Part shown: positions 11,854 to 23,691 of the stretch, in pieces
Position numbering within the stretch: the stretch's first letter is position 1
Layout of the letters: each line of letters begins with the position of its first letter
Notes under the pieces: model-generated
What the model was told of the DNA's origin: nothing
What the model saw: the letters and a program-made list of their open reading frames with translations, nothing else
Databases searched by the model: none
Program-made: the position numbers and the translations under genes
DNA from: Ephemerocybe angulata
Lineage: Eukaryota; Basidiomycota; Agaricomycetes; Agaricales; Psathyrellaceae
NCBI GenBank assembly: GCA_013368325.1
Contig: JAACJK010000164.1
Location: 124,001-188,000, forward strand
Direction: 5' to 3'
DNA: 64,000 nt

Positions 11854-12690
11854 TTCTTAAAAGTCTAAGCAGAGAAAGCGATAAGTCGAGCGATCCAAGT
11901 AGCGGGCGATCCAAACACACCTTTAGACGGGCAGAAGTCTAGGAGATCTTTGGGGTTTTGGGGAAGAGTTATGTCTTCGAAGTCGTTACAACAGACAAAG
12001 CTGGGCAAGAACAGTGGACGCTCTATTTTCTATGGCGGGATGCGCCTAAGGCAAAATCAGCATTCTGGTCGCTGTGAAACAGGGCCTCGCCGTCGCCGTC
12101 GTCTGCCTGCTCGTCGCAGACAACGTCGGGCAGCGCTGGTACGCACCTCTAATGTGTGGGCGGAAGGGGGATGGAAGGAAAAAGAGTGGTGAAAAGACGA
12201 CAATAATGGCCCGCCTGACTTATATCTCCGATCGGAGTTCGAAAATTTTAGGGCATGCTGTGCTTCGAGCGAGTCAATCGGGCACCAACCTGGGCCCGAA
12301 ATGGGCATCTGCACGGACCAAATGACTCATTTAGCCCTGATTCTAGCCCAAATGGCCCATTCTTGCGCCGATCCAGGTTCCTGTCAAAACGCGGGGTAGC
12401 CCCATCTCGCCAAACCAATTAAGATAATCCTGCGATAATCAGCCTGCAATTATATCCGATAACACGATCTGGAATCACCCATGCGCAGGGCATGCGCTCG
12501 CTACACCAGATGAGAAGGCTATGAACGCACATTTTCATTCCTGGTCGGAAACGTACGGAGGTTACAAAAGTAGAACATCCTTGTCGAAAACGGCGAAACT
12601 CATGGCCGTTCCCATTCATTTCGTAACAGCCGCGATGATTCCCAACATCAACTTCCGTCACCGACAGCTCAACCATCAAAGCACTGTTCC
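11854..12690. other. eEF3 promoter and V-ATPase 3' flank
   Basis: About 840 bp. Upstream of eEF3 there are pyrimidine-rich stretches on the coding strand near 11,860-11,930. Further on, a degenerate repeated word (gggc-cc-aaatg near 12,295-12,360) appears. No gene supported. Confidence 0.5.
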
Positions 12691-15600
12691 CTACGCCTCC
12701 TTGCTCCCCTCGCCCGCGAAACTGAGCGGGGCGAATGGCTGTAGAGAAGGAACAAAGTTAGCACAGCTGACTCGACTCCACAGCGGAAGAAAGAAAGAAT
12801 GGTGCTTACATATCCTCCACCTTCGAAATGCTTGCTGTTGCCCTCCACCCAGTGGAGACGGAGAGCATGCAGGAACGCCGAAAGACCCTAATTGAGTTGA
12901 AAGCAAAACAGAAGTCGATCAGCCCACTTTCGGTTCATAAATGAGGCCTCAAGGACGCCACGACGCACCTCCATAAGACAAAGGATACCAATTGTCAGAT
13001 TAAGCCACATAAAGCCCATGATACCCAACCCAATCCATCCGCCGATGCTCTTCGGGTCCGTGCGCCCGTCGAGCGTCATGCTCCAAAGAACCTCGGACAG
13101 CTGCGCATGCGCAAGCGAAAGAGCCCACAACCGCAGGTACGACGCCGTATGCGAGATACACCCCAGACAGAACTCAATCGTATGGATGATCTGGTGGATC
13201 ACCACATCACCAAAGTCGTGTCCCTCCTAGAAACAGCACATCACAACCCGTTAGACATAGACACTTTCGGACCAAAACAGTTAATAGAAAAGAAACATAC
13301 ATGCTCTTCGTCTCCCTCAGCGATCGCCCTTCCATTACCCTCCTCTTCACCCTCCAGGGTCTCATCGGTACTGTGCCGCGCAATCGCAGTCTCCTCCCCG
13401 TTGCCGAGGGTGACGTACCCCGCACCCGTCGTCTTGTGCATCTCCCTCCACGCCAGGTAAGGTTTACTGATCAGCAACCATGGCACGCACACCCCCGCAA
13501 TCCCCAACAACACCGTCTGCACAAATCCCTGCCCAGGGTACAGCTGTTTCTCCGGATCGACCTTGCCGGGCTCCAGGAACATGGTGATCAGCATGTTGAG
13601 GAGCGACGGCGGCGAAACGGGGGACTTTGTCCAATCGACAGACCACTTGTACAGGATGCACAGCACGAGGTAGCCGAAGATCGATTGCAGGAAGAGCATC
13701 TGGGGGATAAAGTTCGTGTAGATGTCCGACTTTCGCTTGAACCTGAAGTGATTGGGCACCTGCAGGCAGAGCGCGAACGTCATCTATGTAGAAACAGGGG
13801 TTCGTTTGAATGTTAGTGAACCAGAAAAGGTGGTCACAAGGACATACGTGGATGACACCCAGCACGATCGACATCTTCATCTTGTACGAATTGGTGAACA
13901 CGAGGGCGTTTGTCGCGCCGTGCCAGGCAGGGTCCAAACCAAACGGATAGGTGTGCCCGGTGTACACTCCCCTCGTCGAATTGTCAGGGAAGGTCCATCC
14001 GGAATGGAATAGGTGCAGGGTCTTGGAGAAGAGATCGTTGTATAGGAACCCGGTGTAGATGGAGAACAAGCCCATCATCAAGATGATATAACGCCCACTG
14101 TAAAATTGGAATCACGATCAGGGAACAGCACTTCGCGAGAGGCTCGTAAAACTTACTAGAAGAACTGGCCGATAATCTGCAGATAGTGACAATCGAAGTC
14201 AGTATCTGAAACTCGAATCTTACTTCCTACTCACCTCGCCGTTGTCTTGCTTCGCCATCGCCTTCTCCCTCAGAATCATATAGACAGCCGCGATAAGGAT
14301 AATGAATCCATGTCCAATATCACCGAACATAACGGCGAAGAGGAACGGGAAAGTGGTGATTGCGAACAGGCCGGGGTTGATCTCCTGGTACGCAGAGATA
14401 CCATAACTGTCCATAATAGCCTGGAAACCCTCGGTAAACTTGTTCGTACGATGGAACGTAGGGGGCGTCTTGCTGGTCTGCAGCTCGTGCAAAATGGGGG
14501 GCACGCTGGTACCCGACTCCTCCTATGTGATACGACGAAAACTCAGAATGCCAATCGAAATGAGCGGGGATGAACCAATCTAATCACGCACCGTTGCATG
14601 CCTCAGGGCAAGCTGGATCTTGGTAAGGTCCCGAGTCGGAACCCAAGCCTCCGCAATAAGGGTCTTCCTCCTCACATCATAATTGAACAGATTCAGGGTC
14701 TCATAAATGAGCTTCTCCTTCTTCACCACGTCCTGCCAGACCCGGAGGCTCTCCCCAATCTTCACGAGCTCCGCGCGCCTGCCGATGCCGGTGTTGTAGA
14801 GCACGGTCTGGAGGTCCTCCAAGCGGTTCTCGACCTCGCGGAGGGCGTCGGCGCGCTTGTCGGCGTTGGCGTCGATGGGGAAGATGGTGGCGCCCATGGA
14901 CTCGGCGACCTTGCGGATCTTGGCGAGGACGACGTCGCCGTGGGCGAAGATGATGAAGACGTTCTTGCGCGTTTCGGCGTTGGTGGACGGGTCGATGAAG
15001 GGCTCGGCGATGTCGGTGTGGTTCATGTAGAGGTTGCCGCGGAGGACGCGCCACAGGACGCGCTCGAAGGTCGGGACGCGGCTGCGCTCGATGGTTCCGG
15101 CGACGAATCTAAGGTTGCAGAAGCGCAGCGGTCAGTATAGACGGAATGAGGGGTCCCGAGGTCGAAACGCACTCCAAGTCGAAACTGCCAGCGGAATAAC
15201 CACCCTCTCTGTCATCGTGGCTGGTCAAGAGAGGGGTAGCGCTATCGTCGAACGACGAGCGGATGTTGGAAGTCTGAGTGTGCGCCTGGAATAAAACTCA
15301 ACATCACACACAGCTACTATCACGTCCGTCACAACGCACCTTATCGAAAAAGACAGCGGTCTCCCTCAAGACATGCCTCGCCTCCGTCAACTCCCTCGTC
15401 CTCTCACTGAGCGTCTGGTAGCTCTCGTTGAGCGTCGTGAGCTTCGACTCGTACTGGCTAAGGGTGGTGTCCAGCTCGTCCACGGTCTGCGCAGAGCGCG
15501 GGCCGACCGTAAGCAGAGGGGCGCATTCGTACAGCGGGCGCACGGGGACGACGTCTTTCTCTTTCTCGATTTGGGCGTCGAAGAACCGCGTGCGCCGCGA

Positions 15601-15940
15601 CATGTCGTCGATGCGGCGTATCTCGCCGACGAAGGAGCGCTGGAAGGGGTTCACACTGGGGTTGAGCTGTATTAGGGAACCAGAAGTCGGTCAAGTCAGT
15701 AAAGCTTCTTAATAGTGTTGAATGTACGAACATCTTTGAACTGGACGTCCCCGAGTTCTCCTAGTTCGTGCACAGTATCATGGGCGACCTCGGTGGGCAC
15801 AAAGAGCTGCACCAAGCTCATCCGCTCCGAGCCTGTCCAGTAATGTCGGTCGTCAGTTCAGGGTCTCCCGCAGCCTTTTCCAGTTTTTTGCATGAATTCA
15901 ATGTAGACTCACGGAGCAAGCTGGGGTAATCGTCCGACAT
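12691..15940 (-). CDS. VPH1: V-type proton ATPase subunit a (Vo sector)
   Basis: Membrane subunit of the vacuolar proton pump that lines the proton path with the c-ring. 836 aa in twelve exons: 15940-15913, 15832-15732, 15666-15340, 15285-15173, 15108-14592, 14522-14235, 14176-14157, 14097-13848, 13783-13301, 13226-12969, 12887-12810 and 12738-12691. The 20-nt seventh exon (IIGQFFY) is forced by frame. The N-terminal cytosolic domain starts [12 protein letters not shown]; the membrane domain contains MFGDIGHG and [19 protein letters not shown], which holds the essential Arg. The C-terminus is [19 protein letters not shown] then PFAPLSFAG, as in the family. Whether it is the vacuolar or Golgi isoform cannot be told; basidiomycetes often have a single copy. 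Confidence 0.96.
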
Positions 15941-18900
15941 CCTCCAGAGATATCAGGGACCAATACCAGGTTATAATAAGAGTGTGTCGTGGATGTAGAG
16001 AACAGTGAGCTCGACTCTCGCACCACTGCGCTGCGTGGCAGTGCACAGAGTTAGAACATGTTTGGCTACGGCCTGCACGGCTTTACCGGATTTCCGGGCA
16101 AAGCGTGGGAAGGATGCCAAGCGCCCACCGGCGGCACCGCGACTGCTTCCTGCTACCCCCAATCGTTCGCTGTCATAACGAACGGCTACGGTGAACACCT
16201 ACTCACACCATGGTGTATCAGTTCTCTCATCCCATCTTGCTCAAGTCCCTCCCTTTAGGTACTTGACGCCTTAGGACTGATTCCTCCTCGGAGTCACCCA
16301 TGCGCACGTTCATAATCGCCGCGGATCGACACCTACGTTGCTTGAAGCCCTGAACGATATGCTCCGACCCTCCATCGAGTGTACTTTGATTACCGAGAGC
16401 GCAGGCCGCAGTCAGACGTTCCCAAGTACGCTACGCAGCGAAGCGTCCATCTTGCTTGCGATAGCGCCTCTCAAAAGAATCCTCGTGCGCAGCTGCCAGC
16501 AGCGCAGTTCATCGTTCCCTTGCTTCGGCTGTTTCTGTTCACACTACCCTGCGCCCTATAGATCGAAGAAACGCGCATCTCCCTTACTTGGCCTCCTCCG
16601 TCACTGTCACGACTGGCTAGGGTCGGTGCAGCTGTCGTCCTCGCGCGCAACTCCTATGGGGTCTCTTAAACAAAACGCAACTCTCCTCACCTCAGCTGGG
16701 TGGTGCGGCGCCCCTCGAAACAGCCTCACAATTTAATCGCCACCAATGAAGGCGCAGGTCATCACTCTTCTCCCCACAGATAGAAGCAATGGGCGTCTCC
16801 CGTAGTACTACGAGACCTTATCAGCCACTGCCACGGCTGCCTAGGCCCAGTGCAGCCGTCGTCCTCCAGCGAACCTCCAACGATGTGTCTATCTAGTACA
16901 CTGCGGCCCTCTACAACTCCGCTGGTGGGTGGTGGGTCAGATCCTCGAGGGGAGGCGAGACAGCTACAGTGGCGAAGGAAGGGAAAAAGGGGGGCATTGA
17001 ACGAACCCTCAAAACGCCCCCACATTAAAAGCCAGTGTGACTAGCGGCGACCAACCCACCGGAACGCGCTAACCACACCCAGGTCCCTTAGGCTCAATAC
17101 CCAAGAATACCCACCACTCTTCACATCGGATTCTAACCCCGACCGCTGCTCGAAAAAAGGAATAGGAACTCTTTCCTGAACGTGATGGAATTCGAACTTG
17201 GTGACAAGCATCCTGTGCGCAGACCGAGGTGCGCGTCGCACGCAAGAACCTCTTTCAAGTTCTCTTTTCCCTTCACATGGCTTTTCTCAGGCAAATTTTG
17301 GCTGATGCACGCACGCACTGAGCTGCAAGTACACAGGTTTACGTTTGAGAAAGGAAAGCTATTGTCCCCAGAATTTGGGGTAGGGTGATATGGTGTGACG
17401 GGCAGCATGAAGGGTAGGACTCCCCATGCCCTTGTCGTGGGTGAGTGCGTGCGTGTTTACGCGCGTTCAAGGCCTCGGGCTGGACCCAGGAAACTCTCTT
17501 CCTACCTCAGGCCAGGCTTACCCTCCATCCCCATGGCTTTCTCCGGCCATTTCGCTGTCTTCTGCAAAAGGGATGAAGTCACAGATGAACACATCCTCGG
17601 TGGCGCCTGCGTGTAAGTACCAGAAGCTTTTGTTCGACTGTAAAGATAGCTCATAGTTATTAGAAGCTGGCTCGTAATACTAGTGACCATGTGGCTGAGG
17701 TCGCAGCTATTCGTAGCCATGGTCACAAGTGAAGAGAGTCCGGTGGTCAGTGTAGAGTTCACGATGATAGAACGCATGACGCCCATGCCAAGTTTTACCC
17801 CACACCACGAGTCTCGAGGCCGTTCTAACAGCAACCTGGGGTAACGAAGATTCGCCAATGTGACCAAGTCACCGAGAGAATAAGCCTTTTCGAAGCTGAG
17901 TTGGAGCCTCGAATCTTCCTCGAACCGGCTTACACGGAAGCTTGTTTCTCAATGGGTCTGGTGAGGACTACTAAGTAGTATTGAAAATCTCGCTTACGCC
18001 CAATTTTCAGAATAGCGGATAACCGCATGCCTCAGCGGTAAGCAAGGTAAGCCTGCGCATAAGCATCCTTATACCCTTGTTAGGCAGCTGTTGACTGTAC
18101 CTGTGGATACAGAGTAGCGAGATCCGACGCTTATCTTCAGAAAGAGAAAGACTGGACCGCCGCAGTGGCTTACGCCTCGGCCGATAAGGCAAGAAGGGCA
18201 GCGCCGCCGTAAAGGTCGGTGAGCCAAACTGCCGATACATTTCCCAGACAAAGCAACTGCCTCCTTGAGGAAAGATGAAGTCTGTACCACGGCGCAACCC
18301 TACAGGAATATTCTGCATTTTCTGTTATCTTACATACAATTTTTGTGGGTTAGAGAAGTCGAACCATATGTTTTTTCTGTGAATTCAGGGATGGGTGTCA
18401 CCTCCTGACTGGTTGTGTAGCGAGATGAAATGACACGTACTGACATGGATGTCGGATTTCCAGACTTGGTGCAGGGCGCAGAGAGGCGCTCGTGCGCGCA
18501 CCAGAACGACGGGTCGCGTTCTGGATAGAATTTATGGGGCGGGTGTGACTTGATGGAGACGAACCCAGGGGTTTGGAACGAGGGGGATACTATTACCTGT
18601 CACGGATGGTGTGGACGGTCGGCGGTCGCGACTCGCGTTGTCTCAACAAACAAGATGGCGTTAGGAAATATCAAAGAAATATCAAAATGTAGATAAGTAA
18701 CGCGAACGTTCGTCTCTCCTCCGGATGCAACGGTCAACGGCAGACGGAGTGCGAGTGGCCCCTTTTCCGTGGACTTTGCTCAGAAATTGCATGGGCTTCG
18801 GGTCCTTCAATCGACCAAGCTCTAGGGCGCAAGGCCGCCGCCACGCAGTCGCGCTACCCAGGATGTCAACAAGCAAGGGCCTCCACTGTCAAACATCACA

Positions 18901-20203
18901 GTGATTGTTGCTGCAACCCAGCTCCTCGGCGGTTATGTGATGAAACTATACACATCACAGCACATATCGGCCGTGAGTGCAACGTGTAGAAGAAAAATAG
19001 AACGAGCATTGGAGTATCAGCTACCATGGTCATTCATATAGGGGCTCAACAGCATCCCATCTCGAAAAGGCGTCATGGTTTCGATAAGAAGTGTATGGTG
19101 AGGAGCAACGAGCGTTAGCGAACATCATCGATGACCTCAAACGCCCGTTCGGTGCTTTTATGAATCCCACAGAACACCGGCGGCGTCGCTGCTTAGCACG
19201 GTGATGATGGACCAGGCAGTGCGAAAAAAATACAGAGGCGCTTCCCCCAGACCAGTCACTCGAGATAAGGATATTTCGAGACGAAAGGAGGGTGCGGGGT
19301 AGGACTTTCGCGGATTCTCGCTATCCCCTGAGCGCTTACCCTGCTTCGACGGCAGAAGTTGCGGCGAACTGGGCATCACAAATTGCGGTTTCTCGATCGG
19401 AAAGTTGCCTTATCGGGCGACCGTCAAGTCAGGCACACGTGGGAGGATAACGGCTAACAATGCAGAAGGAGAAACAGACCAAACGCCGAGTTTCTTAAAT
19501 ATACGGCCAAGGCCTCCTCCTTCCCCCCTTGGTCAGCCTCCGTCCGCCCACTCCTCCTGCCCGTATGCCTGTCGCGTCCCGTTGAGATTTGCTGTGGGGT
19601 CTTGTCCGCATTACTGGCTATACCGTCGCGTTGTGGTGCATCTCTTGTGAGTTTCTAGGACCCGCGGCTGGTCACCGCCAACAATAGCGCCCCAGCGCGG
19701 TAGCATGCATGGCTGCAAGATTAAGAATGTACTGACGCCATTTCATAATTTTTTATCCAGGCTCTCTCCTATCTCATATAGGTACTCGCTTGCACGGTCT
19801 CGCGTCACCGACCTGCTCCCTTGCTCCCTGGTATAGGAGAGTATCTGAACCCGCCGCGATCCTCATTCGTTCTTGGCCTGGTTTTCTACCAAGAAATCCC
19901 CTCGACGACTCGGTGCTCCTCCGCGACACCCTTTACAGTCGACCTTGCTCTCTCCTGCCCCGCTTCCTTGTTCGGGTGTTCACTTCCCCGCCTTTTGTCG
20001 TCACCCCGCCGCCACATCCTCAAGAGTGCCTCTTGTTTCACATCATTGGTCCTACTTAACAAGGTCGAGAAAATACGATTGGACATTGTAACTCTTCCCT
20101 ATCCACAATTTCCCTATCGTCCACTCTCCCTTGTACGTACCCCGTCGTCCCACCACCGCCTTTCGTTGCTGATCAACTCTCCAGGTCATCTAACCATTCC
20201 TTA
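15941..20203. other. 4.3-kb gene-free stretch
   Basis: The longest stretch without a convincing gene. Only short frames without recognisable motifs occur. A diverged tandem duplication lies at about 16,566-16,965. From about 19,500 the sequence becomes C/T-rich, as expected for the promoter and 5' UTR of the downstream PP1 subunit gene (pyrimidine tracts at 19,880-20,170). Non-coding RNA cannot be excluded. Confidence 0.5.
16566..16965 (+). repeat. diverged tandem duplication, period about 215 bp
   Basis: About 16,566-16,735 and 16,783-16,965 share blocks in the same order: gcgcatctccc / gcgtctccc, then cactgtcacgactggctag / cactgccacggctgcctag, then gtgcagctgtcgtcct / gtgcagccgtcgtcct, then gctgggtggtg / gctggtgggtgg. 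No coding potential seen. Confidence 0.55.
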
Positions 20204-22589
20204 ATGATTGCAACGATATCTGCCACTCCAATCAGGATGTCTCATCAGCACGTCTACACGAATACGTCTGCTGGTCCCCTGCCCATCCTCCCTCGCAGAG
20301 CTTCCTCGACACGGCAAATCGCGGCACCCCTCGCACCCATGACATACACCACCAAGCGCACCCCAGTCACCGCCATGCCCACCAAGAAGGGACGATCGAG
20401 CTCATCAAGCAGCAGCAGCAGTGAATCGGAAAGCGGACCAAGCAACTCAGGATCGACTTCCCAGGCGCCCCTAAGCATACGCGCCAGGCGGGCAAGGTCT
20501 GCGCAGGCCCAAGGGCAATTCCCAGCGGCCCTCGCCAACCCCATCCCGCCCCTTTCTCGGCCGCACGTCGAGGAGGTCATTCCCAAGCCGGGCGCCCTGC
20601 GGGCCTCCAAGACGGAAGACAACATCACCACCCTAACCTGTCAGAAGTCGGTGTCGCATTTCGTCTACAGCCCAGGGACCCTTCGATTTGGGGAGGCACG
20701 GACACCCTCGACCATCGCCTTTCCCTCTGGACCTGGGAGCGCTGTCGATGGCACACAACTGATCAGGAAGAAGTCGGGCCAGCTTGTGAAGCCATCCTTG
20801 AAGACCTCGCGCTCGGCGACTGGCGGCCTCTCGATGTTCTCCAGCAAGAGCGAGCCCGCGACACCCGTCTGCAAGGCTGTTCACTTCGACTCGCAGCTGG
20901 AACATGTCAAGCTCTTCCTGGCTGAGCAGAAGCCGTTGGCTGTGTCGCGCGATGGATCACCGACAGATGATACGAGTGGGACCGACAGCGATTTCCCCTC
21001 GTTTATCTTCGGGAACGACCACAACAAGCTCCATCGGATGAAGCTCAACGTCCGCATCGTCAACATGCCGGCACGCCAGAACATGCGCGCCGAGGTCTGC
21101 TTGGAAGAGGTCTCAGTCTCGACGCTGAACAACGCTATCCTCGGACGGGTCCGCGTACGGAACATCGCATTCGTCAAGACAGTCGCAGTTCGGTTCACCT
21201 TCGATTCCTGGCAGACGACGAGCGAAGTCCTTGCGCACTACCATGACTCACCGTGCTCAAGATTCGACCGCTTTTCCTTCACGATAAAGCTGGACGATCT
21301 ATTAGCTCGCATCGAAGAAAAGACTCTTGTTCTCGCCATTCGCTATGGGGTCGCAGGCGAGGAGTTCTGGGACAACAACGCTGGTCAAGACTACATCGCC
21401 AAGTTCAATCGCTCCGCTCCCCGTGATCGGTCATTGTCGGACGACGAGTCATCGGAGAACCTGGTCAGCCTGCAGACCAAGTTGGAAAAGGTCGTCGAGG
21501 ACAAGGACCGCACCGGCCCCGCTTTCTCGGCATCAACATCGTCGTCGTCTCCTCGCTCATCACCCGAGCCTGAGGAGCCATCATTCAAATCGACATCATC
21601 CCTTGCATCGCGTTACGACTTCAATGCGTCATTCAAGAGCCCATGGAAGTACCACGAAAGCCCGCCCACCAGTCATCAGCGGAACAACTCATACCCACAG
21701 TTCACGAAGCCGTCGAAGCCTGCGCCTCTCAAGTCACTACCCGCCCTCGGCTCCCCTCGCGATCTCGCAGATGGCGTCATCCCAGATACCCCCACCACTG
21801 CGCTAAGCACGGATGACGCCCCCTTCGAGGTTCCGAACCGCGAGCAGAGCGGCCGCAACCACCACCGCGGCTACTTCGACCTCAGCACGTTTGGTAGCGC
21901 CAACGTTCGACGGACACCGCCAACGAGTCCGCCGCCGCGGAGCCCGGAGGTGCTCTCTCCGATGGAAAGTCGCGCTAGTCCGTTCGGGCCGTTGTATTCG
22001 TTCCCTTCGATGGTCGTCGAGGCGAAGCGTAGCTCCCCTGACCTGCCGCCGCATCGACCGCTGCCTCTGATATCGGGTTTGTTCACGGATATGATGAGCT
22101 TCGATAGTGAGCTCTCGACGCCGTCGCTTACTACCCCTAACTCGTCGAGGTCGACGACGCCTTCCCCGACGGAGCAGTTCCTTAACCTGCCTCCTATGGA
22201 CGAAGAGTCGACGACGAGGGGACCTGCTACCCATTATCGCGAGTTGATTGACCAGTAAGCCCTTCGACTGTTTCATGTCATAGCAGTGTATTGATATACG
22301 GTATTGTAGGTACTGCTTCTTCACAGGAGGAGCACAGGCCGCGCAAGACTTCAACTTCGGCTTTGCTAAGGCAATTCTGGACAACGCAATCGTCGATTCG
22401 CCGATAGACAGCACGCCGAAGGCCTTCCCAGAACCGCGTATGCGGTCGATTTCCCCGTTGTCTTCCCCGAGCTCGAGCACGGACGACCTCATCTCACCCA
22501 CGGGCTCAGTTACTCCTTCTGCGTCACGGCTGAACCTCCATCTTAACTCACGCTCCCCCACACCCACCGCCACAACTTGCGTAGCGTAA
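20204..22589 (+). CDS. protein phosphatase 1 regulatory subunit with CBM21
   Basis: Glycogen-targeting type regulator of PP1, 776 aa in two exons (20204-22254 and 22310-22589). The order is: a Ser-rich low-complexity N-terminus (poly-Ser near residues 66-75); an RVxF-like PP1-docking motif KAVHFD at about 223; a CBM21 carbohydrate-binding domain at about 280-400, seen as VRVRNIAFVKTVAVRFTFDSW followed by the FWDNNAGQDY element; then a long Ser/Pro-rich region. The second exon (YCFFTGGAQAAQDFN...) joins in frame and ends at 22589. Comparable to yeast Gac1/Pig1 and animal PPP1R3. It would direct PP1 to glycogen. A second ATG at 20234 is an alternative start. Confidence 0.9.
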
Positions 22590-23582
22590 CCGACCGCTAA
22601 CCCTCCAATCCGAATACCCCGGCGCTTTCTTTTCCAGTTTCGCAGTCGCCGCCACCTTCCAGTCTCCATCGATTCGCATGCATTGTTCGAGGACCATTTG
22701 GGTCCCCGTTCACCTCTCCCTTTGGACGCTCCATTTTTCCCTTGAACGCCGGGTGGCAGGAATGGTATGTTCCGGCCTCTCAAGCGCTATCATTATCTCC
22801 TCGTCATTTCTTCTTGCACCTTTCTTGATCATCTTCTTGTTGCATAGGTTCTTTCGTCTTTCTATATTCATCCATCTGTTTCTTTTTTCTTTCGGTTTCG
22901 GTTTGCATGGTACTCCATTTTCGTTTTGTCTATCCGACCCCAAAAGCATCTTATGTTCCCTCAGCTTGACATACTACCCATACTCGTAGTTGTCGCAAGA
23001 GTAGCTAGTACTCGATCTCACGACCACTTTTTTGGTTGTCCTCCGACTCCTACCCCCCATTCGACGTTCGTCTCTCCGCTCGGACTTTTTCGAGACGTGC
23101 GGCTGCTACATAAACCCCATACACCAGACATACATATAACCTTACGTCGGGCATGCAGCACATCTTATGATTACTCTGACGGCGGCGACGAACGACGAAC
23201 GACGATGACGATTTTTGACGATTCACGATCTGTTTTTACACCTCATATCCTTACATATATAATCATACGAGTTCAACGTTCAACGTTCAACTCTCTGCGT
23301 CTTGAAGATTAGTGGCAGTCAGGCTGCTTTTCTTCTCGCCCTCTTCGTCCTCCTCCTTCGTGTTTCCCTCCTCCCAGTTTCGGTCCCGCTTTGCATTTGG
23401 CATATACTTATTTATTATATCATCATGAGCATCTTCTTGTTCTGGTTTCTTACTCGTATCTGTGTAGTTTGTAGATCTTGATTGCGTATATGACAGTTGA
23501 GACGTTCATGCTAACTTTGCTAAGGCCCAGTGACTGAAGCGCTGAGGAAGGTTATGTAACTAGGTTTCATTGGTTTGACTAG
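22590..23582. other. PP1 subunit 3' flank
   Basis: T/C-rich non-coding sequence, probably 3' UTR at its start. A short tandem repeat of gttcaac units lies at about 23,269-23,292. No gene supported. Confidence 0.5.
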
Positions 23583-23636
23583 GTTAACAGACTACCAGCT
23601 GCTATAAGCTAGACCTATATTCGCCCTCCTTGGGGT
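23583..23636 (-). repeat. conserved element in NACHT 3' flank (copy at C)
   Basis: The block ttaacagactaccagctgct followed about 19 nt later by cgccctccttgggg lies 55-110 nt past the stop of gene C. Both blocks recur with similar spacing past the stops of H (37,192-37,247) and, reverse-complemented on the plus strand, I (47,411-47,467). Conservation outside the coding region points to a retained 3' UTR element or to recent copying. Confidence 0.6.
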
Positions 23637-23691
23637 CGAAAGGTAGTTGAGAGAACAGTGGTGGCGATAAATCTGAGCACACTTGACGGAT

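Noticed and set aside
10009..11868. 619-codon open frame antisense to eEF3
   Set aside because: Low-complexity Gly/Asp/Glu/Val-rich product produced by the strong codon bias of the opposite strand; no domain, and eEF3 is unambiguous.
13464..14081. 205-codon minus-strand frame in V-ATPase region
   Set aside because: It reads through the intron of the real gene into another frame; the twelve-exon subunit a model explains the region.
21803..22783. 326-codon minus-strand frame opposite PP1 subunit
   Set aside because: Arg-rich shadow frame with no recognisable domain.
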